From: Maricaulis sp048268525 | Lineage (GTDB): Bacteria > Pseudomonadota > Alphaproteobacteria > Caulobacterales > Maricaulaceae | Length of the DNA stretch: 64,000 nucleotides | Direction of reading: 5' to 3' | Assembly: GCF_048268525.1 (NCBI RefSeq) | Contig: NZ_JBLWVH010000007.1 | Location: forward strand, 51,914-115,913 | Part shown: positions 31,813 to 40,944 of the stretch, piece after piece | Layout of the letters: the number at the start of each line of letters is the position of its first letter | Position numbering within the stretch: the first letter of the stretch is position 1 | Program-made: the position numbers and the translations under genes | The notes under the pieces: generated by a model | What the model saw: only the letters and a program-made list of their open reading frames with translations | Told to the model about the DNA's origin: nothing | Databases searched by the model: none

Positions 31813-33201
31813 ATGAAGCTCGAAGAATTTGGCCAATGGTCACGGCGCATCGCCGACTGGTCCGTGCGCTATCTCGAATCACTGCGAGACCGGCCGGTAC
31901 GGGCCCGGACCAGGCCGGGAGACGTGCTCGGCGCCCTGCCCGTCACGCCGCCCGAAGAGGCCACCGACATGGCCGAAATCTTCGCCGATTTCGAACGGAT
32001 CGTCCCCGACGCCATGACCCACTGGCAGCATCCACGCTTCTTTGCCTATTTCCCGGCCAATGCCGCGCCGGCATCCATGCTCGCCGAACAGCTCGTCTCG
32101 ACCATGGCGGCGCAATGCATGCTGTGGCAGACCTCGCCGGCCGCGACCGAGATGGAAACCCGCATGGTGGATTGGTTGCGCCAGGCGGTCGGCCTGCCCG
32201 ATGGCTGGCGCGGCGTGATCCAGGACAGTGCCTCCTCGGCCACCCTCTCCGCGATCATGACCATGCGTGAACGGGCGCTGGACTGGCGCGGCATTCGTAC
32301 AGGCCTGGCAGGAGAAAAGGCACCACGCATTTATGCCTCGGCGCAGACGCATTCCTCAGTCGACAAGGCCTGCTGGGTGGCGGGGGTCGGTCAGGACAAT
32401 CTGGTCAAGATCGCCACCACCGATGATTTCGGCATGAATCCGGAGGCCCTGCGCGCGGCCATCCAGGCCGACCGCGCCGCCGGACATCTGCCTGCCGGCA
32501 TCGTGATCTGCGTCGGCGGGACCTCGATCGGCGCCAGCGATCCGGTGGCGGCGATCATCGAGGTCGCGCAAGCCGAGGGCCTCTACACCCATATCGATGC
32601 CGCCTGGGCCGGCTCGGCGATGATCTGTCCGGAATTGCGCCATGTCTGGGAAGGTGCAGAGAAGGCCGACTCGATCGTCTTCAACCCGCACAAATGGCTC
32701 GGCGCCCAGTTCGATTGTTCGGTGCAATTCCTCAAGGATCCCACCGACCAGCTCAAATCCCTCACCCTGCGACCGGATTATCTGGAAACGCCGGGCATGG
32801 ATGACGCCGTCAATTATTCCGAATGGACCATCCCGCTCGGCCGCCGCTTCCGCGCCCTCAAGCTCTGGTTCCTGATCCGCGCCTACGGGCTGGAGGGGCT
32901 TCGCACCCGCATCCGCAACCATATCGCCTGGTCAAACGAGGCCTGCGAGGCGATCCGCGCCCTGCCCGGCCTGGAGATTGTCACCGAGCCCCGCTTCAGC
33001 CTGTTCAGCTTTGCCTGCAAGGCCGGCGATGAAGCGACCGCGGACCTGCTGGAACGCATCAACAGCGACGGCCGCACCTATCTCACCCAGACCCGCCATG
33101 ACGGCCGCTATGTGATCCGCTTCCAGGTCGGGCAGTTTGATTGCACGCGGGACGATGTGATGGAGGCTGTGGAGGTGGTGGGGGAGCTGGGGGCGCTGTA
33201 A
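31813..33201 (+). CDS. PLP-dependent aromatic-L-amino-acid decarboxylase family protein
   Basis: A group II decarboxylase of 462 residues. The PLP lysine is in VFNPHKWLGAQFDCS, the Asp that pairs with the pyridine ring in HIDAAWAGSAMICPE, and the substrate region HPRFFAYFPANAAPASMLAE is typical of tryptophan/tyrosine/DOPA decarboxylases. Removes the carboxyl group of an aromatic amino acid to give an amine; the exact substrate is not determined. The ATG at 31813 (MKLEEFGQWS) matches the family start; an ATG at 31768 adds 15 residues. It converges on pyrG with a family B repeat between them. Confidence 0.87.
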   Translation: MKLEEFGQWSRRIADWSVRYLESLRDRPVRARTRPGDVLGALPVTPPEEATDMAEIFADFERIVPDAMTHWQHPRFFAYFPANAAPASMLAEQLVSTMAAQCMLWQTSPAATEMETRMVDWLRQAVGLPDGWRGVIQDSASSATLSAIMTMRERALDWRGIRTGLAGEKAPRIYASAQTHSSVDKACWVAGVGQDNLVKIATTDDFGMNPEALRAAIQADRAAGHLPAGIVICVGGTSIGASDPVAAIIEVAQAEGLYTHIDAAWAGSAMICPELRHVWEGAEKADSIVFNPHKWLGAQFDCSVQFLKDPTDQLKSLTLRPDYLETPGMDDAVNYSEWTIPLGRRFRALKLWFLIRAYGLEGLRTRIRNHIAWSNEACEAIRALPGLEIVTEPRFSLFSFACKAGDEATADLLERINSDGRTYLTQTRHDGRYVIRFQVGQFDCTRDDVMEAVEVVGELGAL

Positions 33202-33202
33202 T

Positions 33203-33324
33203 TTTGTCATCCCTGTCGGATGTCCGGCTCAGGCCGGACGCAGTACAGGGACCTATGTGGTGGCGACCAGCTAGCTCCCTGACTTTCGCCCGGCCTTCGC
33301 CGGGCGTCCATCAGGGATGACAAA
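33203..33324. repeat. 122-base structured repeat, family B copy 2
   Basis: It has the same length and the same perfect ends (TTTGTCATCCC and GGGATGACAAA) as the copy at 27326-27447. The hairpin-closing pair is CCCTGT/ACAGGG here against CCCCGT/ACGGGG in the other copy, and the second hairpin is GCCCGGC-CTTC-GCCGGGC here against GCCCCGC-CTGC-GCGGGGC. Both arms changed together, so pairing is kept. It lies between the convergent decarboxylase and pyrG stops. Confidence 0.85.
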
Positions 33325-33346
33325 CAGGTGCGTGAGGTTCTCGCCC

Positions 33347-34975
33347 CTAAACCATCCGGCTCTGTTCCAGCGCTGCCGCAATAAAGCTCGCAAACAGCGG
33401 ATGCGGTTCGAAGGGGCGGGATTTGAGTTCCGGGTGGAATTGCACGCCGATGAACCAGGGATGGTCCTCGATTTCGACGATTTCAGGCAGGACGCCATCG
33501 GGTGACAGGCCGGAGAAGGTCAGGCCGCAGGATTCCAGCTGGTCCTTGTAGCCGACATTGACCTCATAGCGGTGGCGGTGACGCTCTTCGATATGGGCCT
33601 GGCCGTAGATCTCGCGGACCTTGGAGCCTTCCTTGAGGACCGCCGGATAGGCGCCCAGACGCATCGTGCCACCCATGTCGTCACCGGCGGAGCGGGTCTC
33701 GACTTCATTGCCCCGCGTCCATTCGGTGAGCAGACCGATCACCGACTCGCCGCTGTCGGAAAATTCTGTTGAGACGGCATTCTCGACACCAGCCAGGTTG
33801 CGGGCCGCTTCCAGCACCGCCATCTGCATGCCGTAGCAAATCCCGAAGAAGGGAACCTTGCGCTCGCGGGCAAAGCGGGCCGCGGCGATCTTGCCTTCGA
33901 CACCGCGCTCGCCAAAGCCACCGGGGACGAGCACGCCGTGCACGTCTTCGAGCGGTTCGAACGGGTCGTCTTTTTCGAACTGCTCACTGTCGAGCCATTT
34001 GAGTTTGACCTTCACCCCGTTGGCGATGCCGCCATGGGCGAGCGCTTCGATCAGCGACTTATACGCGTCCAGCAGGCCGACATATTTGCCGACCACACCG
34101 ATCGTCACTTCACCATCGGGATTGGCGATGGTCTCGGAGATGCCCTGCCAGCGTGACAGGTCCGGCGCCGGTGCGTCATCAATGCCGAAGCAGCGCAGGA
34201 TCTCGGTGTCGAGGCCCTGGGAATGGTATTCCAGCGGCACATCATAGAGCGAGGCCGCATCACGGCCCTCGATCACGGCGCTTTCCTTGACGTTACAGAA
34301 CAGGCCGATTTTGCGCTTGTCACCCGGCGGGATCGGGATCTCGCAACGACACAGCAGGATATCCGGCTGGATACCGATCGAGCGCAGCTCTTTCACCGAG
34401 TGTTGGGTCGGCTTGGTCTTCATCTCGCCGGCGACCTTGATGAAAGGCAGCAGGGTGACGTGCAGGAAGACCGCATTGCCCTCACCCAGCTCTTGGCCGA
34501 GTTGGCGGATCGCTTCGAAGAAGGGCAGGCCCTCGATATCACCGACCGTTCCGCCGATCTCGCAAAGCACGAAATCGACATCGCCGGCGTCGGAGAGGAC
34601 GAATTGTTTGATCTGGTCGGTAACGTGCGGAATGACCTGCACCGTCGCACCAAGATAGTCGCCGCGGCGCTCGCGCTCGATGATGCGCGAATAGATGCGG
34701 CCGGTGGTGATATTATCGGCCTGGCTCGCGGCAACGCCGGTGAAGCGCTCATAATGACCCAGGTCGAGGTCGGCTTCGGCCCCGTCATCGGTCACATAGC
34801 ACTCGCCATGCTGATAGGGCGACATCGTGCCCGGATCAACGTTGAGATAGGGGTCCAGCTTGCGCAGGCGGACTTTATATCCACGCGCCTGAAGCAGGGC
34901 TCCGATAGCGGCTGAAGCGAGGCCTTTTCCCAAGGAGGAGACCACGCCGCCCGTAATAAAGATATATCGCGGCAT
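33347..34975 (-). CDS. pyrG: CTP synthase
   Basis: An enzyme of 542 residues that aminates UTP to CTP. The synthetase part begins MPRYIFITGGVVSSLGKGLA and includes KLDPYLNVDPGTMSPYQHGE. The glutamine amidotransferase part contains the nucleophile Cys in FFGICYGMQMAVLE and ends with FHPELKSRPFEPHPLF. Length is typical. It follows secG on the same strand with a gap of about 80 bases, the usual secG-pyrG neighbourhood in alphaproteobacteria. Confidence 0.98.
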   Translation of the reverse strand: MPRYIFITGGVVSSLGKGLASAAIGALLQARGYKVRLRKLDPYLNVDPGTMSPYQHGECYVTDDGAEADLDLGHYERFTGVAASQADNITTGRIYSRIIERERRGDYLGATVQVIPHVTDQIKQFVLSDAGDVDFVLCEIGGTVGDIEGLPFFEAIRQLGQELGEGNAVFLHVTLLPFIKVAGEMKTKPTQHSVKELRSIGIQPDILLCRCEIPIPPGDKRKIGLFCNVKESAVIEGRDAASLYDVPLEYHSQGLDTEILRCFGIDDAPAPDLSRWQGISETIANPDGEVTIGVVGKYVGLLDAYKSLIEALAHGGIANGVKVKLKWLDSEQFEKDDPFEPLEDVHGVLVPGGFGERGVEGKIAAARFARERKVPFFGICYGMQMAVLEAARNLAGVENAVSTEFSDSGESVIGLLTEWTRGNEVETRSAGDDMGGTMRLGAYPAVLKEGSKVREIYGQAHIEERHRHRYEVNVGYKDQLESCGLTFSGLSPDGVLPEIVEIEDHPWFIGVQFHPELKSRPFEPHPLFASFIAAALEQSRMV

Positions 34976-35052
34976 GGGCCGTCTGATTATCCCAGATTCG
35001 GACGCGTCGAAAGACGCGAGTTGAAATATGTGATGATTAAGTGCGCGACGGC

Positions 35053-35391
35053 CTAGCCGTCGGTCGGCACAGGAGCGCCCGTTTCGTCCTGCTCGATAAC
35101 GCCGATCGCCGGATTGTCGATCTCGGTATCGAACACGCTGGTACCGTCTGCCGCAACGCCGGTCACGATCGCCAACAGGATCGAGTTGCCGATGAAGACC
35201 GCGCCGAGGATCATCGTCGTGCGGGTCAGGATGTTGGCCGCGCCGCGACCGGACATCATGCCCCCGCCGCCGCCGCCGCCACCGATACCCAGGGCACCGC
35301 CTTCAGACCGCTGCAGCAGAATGACGCCAATGAGACCAAGGGCGACCAGGAGCTGGATGATCAAAAGGACTGTGGTCATGAATACCGCCAT
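35053..35391 (-). CDS. secG: Preprotein translocase subunit SecG
   Basis: A protein of 112 residues with two membrane segments: TVLLIIQLLVALGLIGVILL, then, after LQRSEGGALGIGGGGGGGG, a second one at about residues 60-78 (MILGAVFIGNSILLAIV). The Gly-rich cytoplasmic loop is characteristic. It binds SecYE and assists export. MAVF at 35391 is the longest start; an ATG at 35379 (MTTVLL) is equally possible. The acidic C-terminal tail is longer than in Escherichia coli SecG. Confidence 0.93.
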   Translation of the reverse strand: MAVFMTTVLLIIQLLVALGLIGVILLQRSEGGALGIGGGGGGGGMMSGRGAANILTRTTMILGAVFIGNSILLAIVTGVAADGTSVFDTEIDNPAIGVIEQDETGAPVPTDG

Positions 35392-35469
35392 AAATCGGGC
35401 CGGGCCGACCCAATGGGCGGCTCAACCTGTTATATAAGGAGTTTCCGGTGCGATGCCAGCACCGCCCGG

Positions 35470-36516
35470 TCACATGGCGGCGCGTTTTATAGCAGGTGAC
35501 CCGTCTTGACCAGCGCCGACTGCGGTATCCGCTGCGGCTTCACTGGCTGCCAGGTCCGCCTTTCGCTTCGCGGCCTCGGCTCGCGCCTGCAGGCGCTTGC
35601 GGAGATTGGCGACGGTCCTGCCGATCTCGTCCTTCGACCGCTCGATGGTATCGCCATTGGCGAAGGCAGCGTAGGAGCCCATGGCCAGTTCCTTGACCAG
35701 TTTCAACGTTCCGGTTTCGGCATTGCGGCCATCACCCAGCGTACCGATCTGGTCAATCAGCGCTTCGGCCACTTCTGCCGCTTCACGGCGGCCAGCTCGG
35801 ATCACATGGGCGCGCAGCTCGCGCGCGGCCCGCTGGAGGTCATTGACATCGAGCGCGACCGGCACCTTGCCGTCCGACTGCTTCGACGCTTCGAGTTCCA
35901 CTGAAATCACAATGCGCATGGCAACGCGGCGTACCCGTTCAGACGTGATTACCTCACGCGCTTCATGAACTTGCTGGCGCCCGTTATTGAGTGCCGCCTC
36001 GTCATTTTCGACGGTGGCCTTGAGGAAGTTGGGAACTGAAATCGGCACCGCATCGGTTGACCGATCGGCATCCTTGCGGCGATCGGGACCGATATAGTCG
36101 GACGTGACGATGAAATCCTTGCGACCCTTGATCAGGGTCCGGACCCGCTCCTCGGCGAACATGGTCGAGAAGGGCCGCACGATGACATCATCAGCGCCGC
36201 ATTCGATTGCCTTGCGGATATGGCCGGTGTCGCGACTCCAAGTGGTCAGAAGCATCACCACGAAAGGATTGGAGCCAAGTTCGCTGCGGCGGACACTGCG
36301 AACAAGATTGAATATCTCGGTATCGGTCGCGCTTGATTCGGCCACGATCATGGCCGGTGCACTGTCTGTGATCGCCGATTTGAAATCAGGCAGCGATGCG
36401 ACGCATTCAATCTGCCGGAAGCCGATCTCGAACAACGCATAGCGCGAAGTCCGCTGGTTCACATGCACAGGATCAAACAGGAGCACGGGTGCCCGGGCGT
36501 AGTCGATTTCGGCCAT
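35470..36516 (-). CDS. Response-regulator-like protein with degenerate receiver domain
   Basis: A protein of 348 residues. The N-terminal 125 residues have a receiver fold (VLLFDPVHVNQRT, FVVMLLTTWSRD, CGADDVIVRPFS). The phospho-acceptor position is Glu60 (MIVAESS) instead of Asp, and the usual Lys-Pro is Arg114-Pro. After it comes DYIGPDRRKDADR, a motif seen in alphaproteobacterial regulators. The rest is helical, ending in a long Ala/Lys/Glu coiled-coil tail. There is no DNA-binding or enzymatic domain. It is probably a constitutively active or docking-type regulator. It sits between tpiA and secG on the same strand. Confidence 0.7.
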   Translation of the reverse strand: MAEIDYARAPVLLFDPVHVNQRTSRYALFEIGFRQIECVASLPDFKSAITDSAPAMIVAESSATDTEIFNLVRSVRRSELGSNPFVVMLLTTWSRDTGHIRKAIECGADDVIVRPFSTMFAEERVRTLIKGRKDFIVTSDYIGPDRRKDADRSTDAVPISVPNFLKATVENDEAALNNGRQQVHEAREVITSERVRRVAMRIVISVELEASKQSDGKVPVALDVNDLQRAARELRAHVIRAGRREAAEVAEALIDQIGTLGDGRNAETGTLKLVKELAMGSYAAFANGDTIERSKDEIGRTVANLRKRLQARAEAAKRKADLAASEAAADTAVGAGQDGSPAIKRAAM

Positions 36517-36588
36517 ACTCGGTTCGGCTCCAGCAACGGCTAACGGAAACTCATTACAGGAGCGTGACGCAAATTGGTTTCAATCCAC

Positions 36589-37338
36589 TTACCGCGCGAG
36601 TTGTGTTCCCGAACCGGCTGCCCTGACGATGGCACTGAAATCAGTCACATCAAGGCTGGCTCCACCGACCAGCGCACCGTCCACATCGGCTAGGGAAAGA
36701 AGCGCTTCGGCATTGTCGGGCTTCACCGAACCGCCATAAAGAATACAAGTGGTTAGTGGATTTTTCAGCCGCTCGCGAATGGCCGCGTGCATCTCGGCAA
36801 CGTCGGTCAATGAGGCCGTCAAACCGGTGCCGATCGCCCACACCGGCTCATAAGCTATTACTAAATCCACGATTGCAGAATTTTCCGGCAACGACCCCGC
36901 CAATTGACGCGCCACAACCTCGACAGCCTGTCCGGCTTCCCGTTCGGTGAGCGTTTCGCCGACACAGATGACGGGAACAAGGCCGGCCGCGGAAGCGGCA
37001 GCAGCCTTGGCCTGCACATCCATGTCGCGCTCCCCGTGCCCGGCCCGGCGCTCCGAATGACCGAGGATGACATGGCTTGCACCGGCATCGCGCAGCATTG
37101 GTGCCGAGATGTCTCCGGTATGGGCACCGCTATTGCGCGCGTGACAGTCCTGGCCGCCGACCCGGATCCGGGTCCCGCGACAGGCTTGTGCAACCGGATG
37201 GATCAGGGTTGCCGGCGGACAGACCAGGACTTCCGCCGCTGAGTCCGCCGCGACGGGCGCGAGCTCCCTGAAATAGTCGAGCGAGCCGGTAAGCCCGTTC
37301 ATTTTCCAATTGCCTGCTATGAGTGTGCGCCGCGACAT
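36589..37338 (-). CDS. tpiA: Triose-phosphate isomerase
   Basis: A glycolytic enzyme of 249 residues. Substrate and catalytic residues are visible: Lys in LIAGNWKMNG, His in HVILGHSERR, Glu in VIAYEPVWAIGTG and the phosphate loop in YGGSVKPDNAEAL. The start MSRRTLIAGN at 37338 has GGAGG four bases upstream; a TTG three bases earlier is possible. It diverges from the ppiD gene, a layout shared with other Caulobacterales as I recall. Confidence 0.97.
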   Translation of the reverse strand: MSRRTLIAGNWKMNGLTGSLDYFRELAPVAADSAAEVLVCPPATLIHPVAQACRGTRIRVGGQDCHARNSGAHTGDISAPMLRDAGASHVILGHSERRAGHGERDMDVQAKAAAASAAGLVPVICVGETLTEREAGQAVEVVARQLAGSLPENSAIVDLVIAYEPVWAIGTGLTASLTDVAEMHAAIRERLKNPLTTCILYGGSVKPDNAEALLSLADVDGALVGGASLDVTDFSAIVRAAGSGTQLAR

Positions 37339-37513
37339 CAAGCCTCCCCGAAAAGCCTATCCGGCTCCCCGCCGGAGCGGCAGGAGTACTCATCAAATCC
37401 GGCTCGGGCAACGCCCTGCACCCACAAACGCAGGCCAACCGCCCCTGACGCTTGCGACTGCCATACCTCGCCGCTACCTTCCGCGCGACGTTTTTCAAAG
37501 GCATCCCGGTCTC

Positions 37514-39451
37514 ATGCTTTCCAATTTTCGTGCTTTCGCCCAGTCGCCCATCGCGCTGATCATCATTGTCCTGCTGGTTTTGTCCTTTGCCATCGCCATG
37601 CCGGGCGCCGGCGGCATCTTCACTGGCAGCGGTGACGCGGTCGTGGTGGTCGGTCCCGAACGGATCAGCCAGCGTGAAATGGCGGTTGCGTTCAACCGGG
37701 AGGTTTCGCGGCTGCAGGAGCAGAATCCCGAAGTGACCCGCGAAATGGCGCGCGAGGAAGGGATCGCCTACCAGGTCCTGCAGCAGCAAATCACCATGGC
37801 AACCATGGCCGCCCGCGCCCATGATCTCGGCCTGGCGATATCCGACGTCGCCATCGTCAGTGAGGTCGCCGACGTGCCGGCCTTCCGCAACCCGGTAACG
37901 GATCGCTTTGACCGCGACACCATGGCCGCCGCCCTGCAACGCTCGGGCATGACCGAAGACCAATTCGCCCGCGATATCGAGGGCGATCTCCTGCGCTCGC
38001 AATTGATGGCAACCCTGGCAGGGTTCACGGATGTTCCCGACCAGATCGCCGCGACACGCTATCTGGTCGCCGAGGAACAGCGCCGGATGACCGGCCTCGT
38101 GATCGATGCCTCGACTGCGGACGAGATCGAGGACCCGACCGAGGAAGTCCTGCGGGCCTTCGTCGAGGAAACCCCCGGCGCCAATGGCGAACCGCTTTTC
38201 ACCCGCCCGGAATACCGGGCCATTTCACTGGTGCGTTTCCAACTGGATGATTTCATTCGCGATGTCGAGGTCGATGAAGCCACCTTGCGCGAAGTCTACG
38301 ACTACGAAATCGCGACCAGCCAGATCGGCACACCAGCCTTCCGCAGCTTTACCCAGCTGACCGTCAGCGATCAGGCCATCGCCGAAGACGCGGCTAGCCG
38401 CCTGGCCTCCGGTGAGGCACCGGCTGCTGTCGCCGCCGAGTTGGGTCTCGATACCCCGCTGGTCCAGACCGACGTCCAGCAATTCGAGATTCCCGATGAA
38501 GACCTTGGCGAAACTGTTTTCTCGATGACCACTGGTGAGGCCCGTGCTGTTGCTGGCCGTTTTGGCTGGAGCGCTGTAATCGTGACCGCTGCTGTGGACG
38601 CGAGCCAGCCTACATTCGAAGACGAGCGCCCTCGCCTTCAGGCCGATGCGGCCCGCGCCCAGGCGACCGACGACATGTATGACGCCATTGCCTCGTTCGA
38701 GACCGTCCGTGCCACCGGCGCACCTCTGGAAATCGCGGCAGAGGAATCCGGGACGCCACTGGAGATTTTCCAGCCGCTTGCCGTCAACTCCATCGACGAA
38801 AACCTCCAGTTTGACGGTGATCGTTATCAGGCGCTTGCACCGGAAATCCTTCCGGCTGCCTTCGACCAAATCGAAGGTTTCGCGACCAATCTGGAAAGCT
38901 ACAACGAAACCGATTTCTACACCCTGCGTGTCGACGAGATCATCCCGAGCCGTCCGTTCGAACTGGATGAAGTCCGCGAACAGGCGGAATCTCGCTGGCG
39001 TTCGATCCAGGTCGACACCCAGCTCCAGGCTCGGGCCGAAGACGCGCTGGCCCAGCTTGAAGCCGGCTCCGACATGGAAGTCGTCAACCTGATGGTGGGC
39101 GGACGCACAGAGACCTCGACCCTGAAGCGCGGACAGACCGCCGGCGGCTTCGATCGCAATGCGGTCGCCCTCGCCTTCACGACGGAACCGGGAAACTATG
39201 AAATGCTCCAGGTCGGCGAAGGCCGGTATCTGGTTTTCACTGTTGATGAAATCATCCCGGCCAATCTCGACACGGCGCCGGATGCAGATCTGGCCGGGAT
39301 CGAGACCAGCCTGACCACCGAGCTGGGCAATGATGTCGTCGCGGCAACCCGGGAATACCTGATCCGCGATTACGGCATCACCGACGAGTCCGTTGACGGT
39401 CGCCTGTACTCGCTCGCCATCGGTGAAACCGATCCCAGCACTCCGCAATGA
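37514..39451 (+). CDS. ppiD: Membrane-anchored SurA/PpiD-type peptidyl-prolyl isomerase
   Basis: A protein of 645 residues starting MLSNFRAFAQSPIA. One membrane segment follows (about 12-30, IALIIIVLLVLSFAIAMP). Next is a SurA_N-like chaperone domain (REMAVAFNREVSRLQEQNPE), then two parvulin-like stretches, the first around FRSFTQLTVSDQAIAEDA and the second near the C-terminus. A periplasmic folding factor for outer-membrane proteins, anchored to the inner membrane. The frame continues upstream to 37310 without protein character, and the membrane anchor supports the start at 37514. It overlaps trpE by 4 bases. Confidence 0.87.
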   Translation: MLSNFRAFAQSPIALIIIVLLVLSFAIAMPGAGGIFTGSGDAVVVVGPERISQREMAVAFNREVSRLQEQNPEVTREMAREEGIAYQVLQQQITMATMAARAHDLGLAISDVAIVSEVADVPAFRNPVTDRFDRDTMAAALQRSGMTEDQFARDIEGDLLRSQLMATLAGFTDVPDQIAATRYLVAEEQRRMTGLVIDASTADEIEDPTEEVLRAFVEETPGANGEPLFTRPEYRAISLVRFQLDDFIRDVEVDEATLREVYDYEIATSQIGTPAFRSFTQLTVSDQAIAEDAASRLASGEAPAAVAAELGLDTPLVQTDVQQFEIPDEDLGETVFSMTTGEARAVAGRFGWSAVIVTAAVDASQPTFEDERPRLQADAARAQATDDMYDAIASFETVRATGAPLEIAAEESGTPLEIFQPLAVNSIDENLQFDGDRYQALAPEILPAAFDQIEGFATNLESYNETDFYTLRVDEIIPSRPFELDEVREQAESRWRSIQVDTQLQARAEDALAQLEAGSDMEVVNLMVGGRTETSTLKRGQTAGGFDRNAVALAFTTEPGNYEMLQVGEGRYLVFTVDEIIPANLDTAPDADLAGIETSLTTELGNDVVAATREYLIRDYGITDESVDGRLYSLAIGETDPSTPQ

Positions 39452-40944
39452 CGCCGCATGCGGCAATCACGCCTGATTTTGCGACCGCTGCGGCACAGCT
39501 GGAGCGGGGCGAAACCTGTGTCATCCAGGCCCGGCGGGTCGATGACCTGCTGACCCCGGTCGCAGCCTATCTCCGCCTCGCCGACAGCCAGCCCAACACC
39601 TTCCTGCTCGAATCGGTCGAGGGCGGTGCCTGGCGCGGCCGCTACTCGGCCATCGGCCTGGATCCGGACTTGATCTGGCGATGCCGCGACGGCGCCGTCA
39701 GTGAAGCGCGCGGCATGGACGTGGCCGGGCGCCGCTTCTCGCCGGTCGACGGCGCTCCGATGGACGCGCTGCGCGAGGTCATCGAAGCCGCCCACTGCCC
39801 CCTCCCCATCGACGCCCCGCCGCTGGCCTCAGGCCTGTTCGGCTATCTGGGCTATGACATGGTGCGCTATCTGGAACGCTTGCCCGAAGGCGCCGCGCCA
39901 GACCCGCTGGGCCTGCCCGAATCGATCCTGCTGCGTCCGCAGACCATGGTCGTGTTCGACGCGCTGAAGCAGGAAATCCAGGTCTATTGTCCCGTCCGTC
40001 CGGGCGAGTACTCGGCCCGCGAAGCGTATGATGCCGCGGTTGAGCGTCTGCAGACGACCCTGCAAAAACTCGCCGGTGCGACGCCGGAGAAGGCGGCGCC
40101 TGTCGGCGAGCTCGGCCCGCGCACGTCCAATCGCAGCCCGGAGGACTATCGCGCCGCGGTCGACAAAGCCCGTGACTATATCCGCGCCGGCGACGCCTTC
40201 CAGGTCGTCCCCAGTCAGCGCTTTTCGGCCGATTATCCGGCCGATCCGTTCTGGCTCTACCGGTCGCTGCGCCGTCTGAATCCCTCGCCCTTCCTGTTTT
40301 TCTTCCGCTTTGACGGCTTCGAGGTTGTGGGATCCAGTCCGGAGATCCTGGTGCGCCTGCGCGACGACGTGGTCACCATCAGGCCGATCGCCGGCACCCG
40401 TCCGCGCGGCAAGACCCCGGCCGAGGATGACGCCTTTGAGGCCGACCTGCTGGCCGACCCGAAAGAGCGCTCCGAACATCTCATGCTGCTCGATCTGGGC
40501 CGCAATGATGTCGGACGGATCGCCAGGCCCGGTTCGGTCCGGATCACCGCCCGCGAAATTGTCGAGCGCTACAGCCACGTCATGCACATTGTCTCGAATG
40601 TCGAGGGTGATCTGCGCGACGACCAGGATGTCGTCTCGGCCCTGTTTGCTGGCTTCCCGGCGGGCACGGTATCGGGTGCTCCCAAGGTCCGGGCGATGGA
40701 AATCATCGACGAGCTGGAGCCGCATCGACGCGGCGTCTATGCCGGTGCCGTCGGCTATTTCAGTGCCGATGGTGGCATGGATACGGCGATCGCGCTGCGC
40801 ACGGCAGTATTCAAGGATGGCCGCATGCATGTGCAGGCTGGCGCCGGCGTAGTGCTGGACAGTGATCCGGAATCGGAGCGGGTCGAGACGGTCAACAAGG
40901 CCGAAGCGCTATTCCGCGCCGCGATCGATTCCTTCGACCACTGA
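39448..40944 (+). CDS. trpE: Anthranilate synthase component I
   Basis: An enzyme of 498 residues that makes anthranilate from chorismate with ammonia from TrpG. The chorismate-binding core is seen in DAFQVVPSQRFSADYPADPF, FEVVGSSPEILVRL, IRPIAGTRPRG, HLMLLDLGRNDVGRI and GTVSGAPKVRAMEIIDELE. The Ser of the Trp feedback site (LLESVEGG) is kept. Its start overlaps the ppiD stop (ATGA). The 3' end overlaps the convergent deacetylase gene by 36 bases. No leader peptide can lie upstream because the start is inside the ppiD end. Confidence 0.97.
   Translation: MTPHAAITPDFATAAAQLERGETCVIQARRVDDLLTPVAAYLRLADSQPNTFLLESVEGGAWRGRYSAIGLDPDLIWRCRDGAVSEARGMDVAGRRFSPVDGAPMDALREVIEAAHCPLPIDAPPLASGLFGYLGYDMVRYLERLPEGAAPDPLGLPESILLRPQTMVVFDALKQEIQVYCPVRPGEYSAREAYDAAVERLQTTLQKLAGATPEKAAPVGELGPRTSNRSPEDYRAAVDKARDYIRAGDAFQVVPSQRFSADYPADPFWLYRSLRRLNPSPFLFFFRFDGFEVVGSSPEILVRLRDDVVTIRPIAGTRPRGKTPAEDDAFEADLLADPKERSEHLMLLDLGRNDVGRIARPGSVRITAREIVERYSHVMHIVSNVEGDLRDDQDVVSALFAGFPAGTVSGAPKVRAMEIIDELEPHRRGVYAGAVGYFSADGGMDTAIALRTAVFKDGRMHVQAGAGVVLDSDPESERVETVNKAEALFRAAIDSFDH

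Noticed and set aside
35260..35286. Run of CCG triplets resembling a simple repeat
   Set aside because: It is the glycine-rich loop of secG on the reverse strand, a normal feature of the protein.
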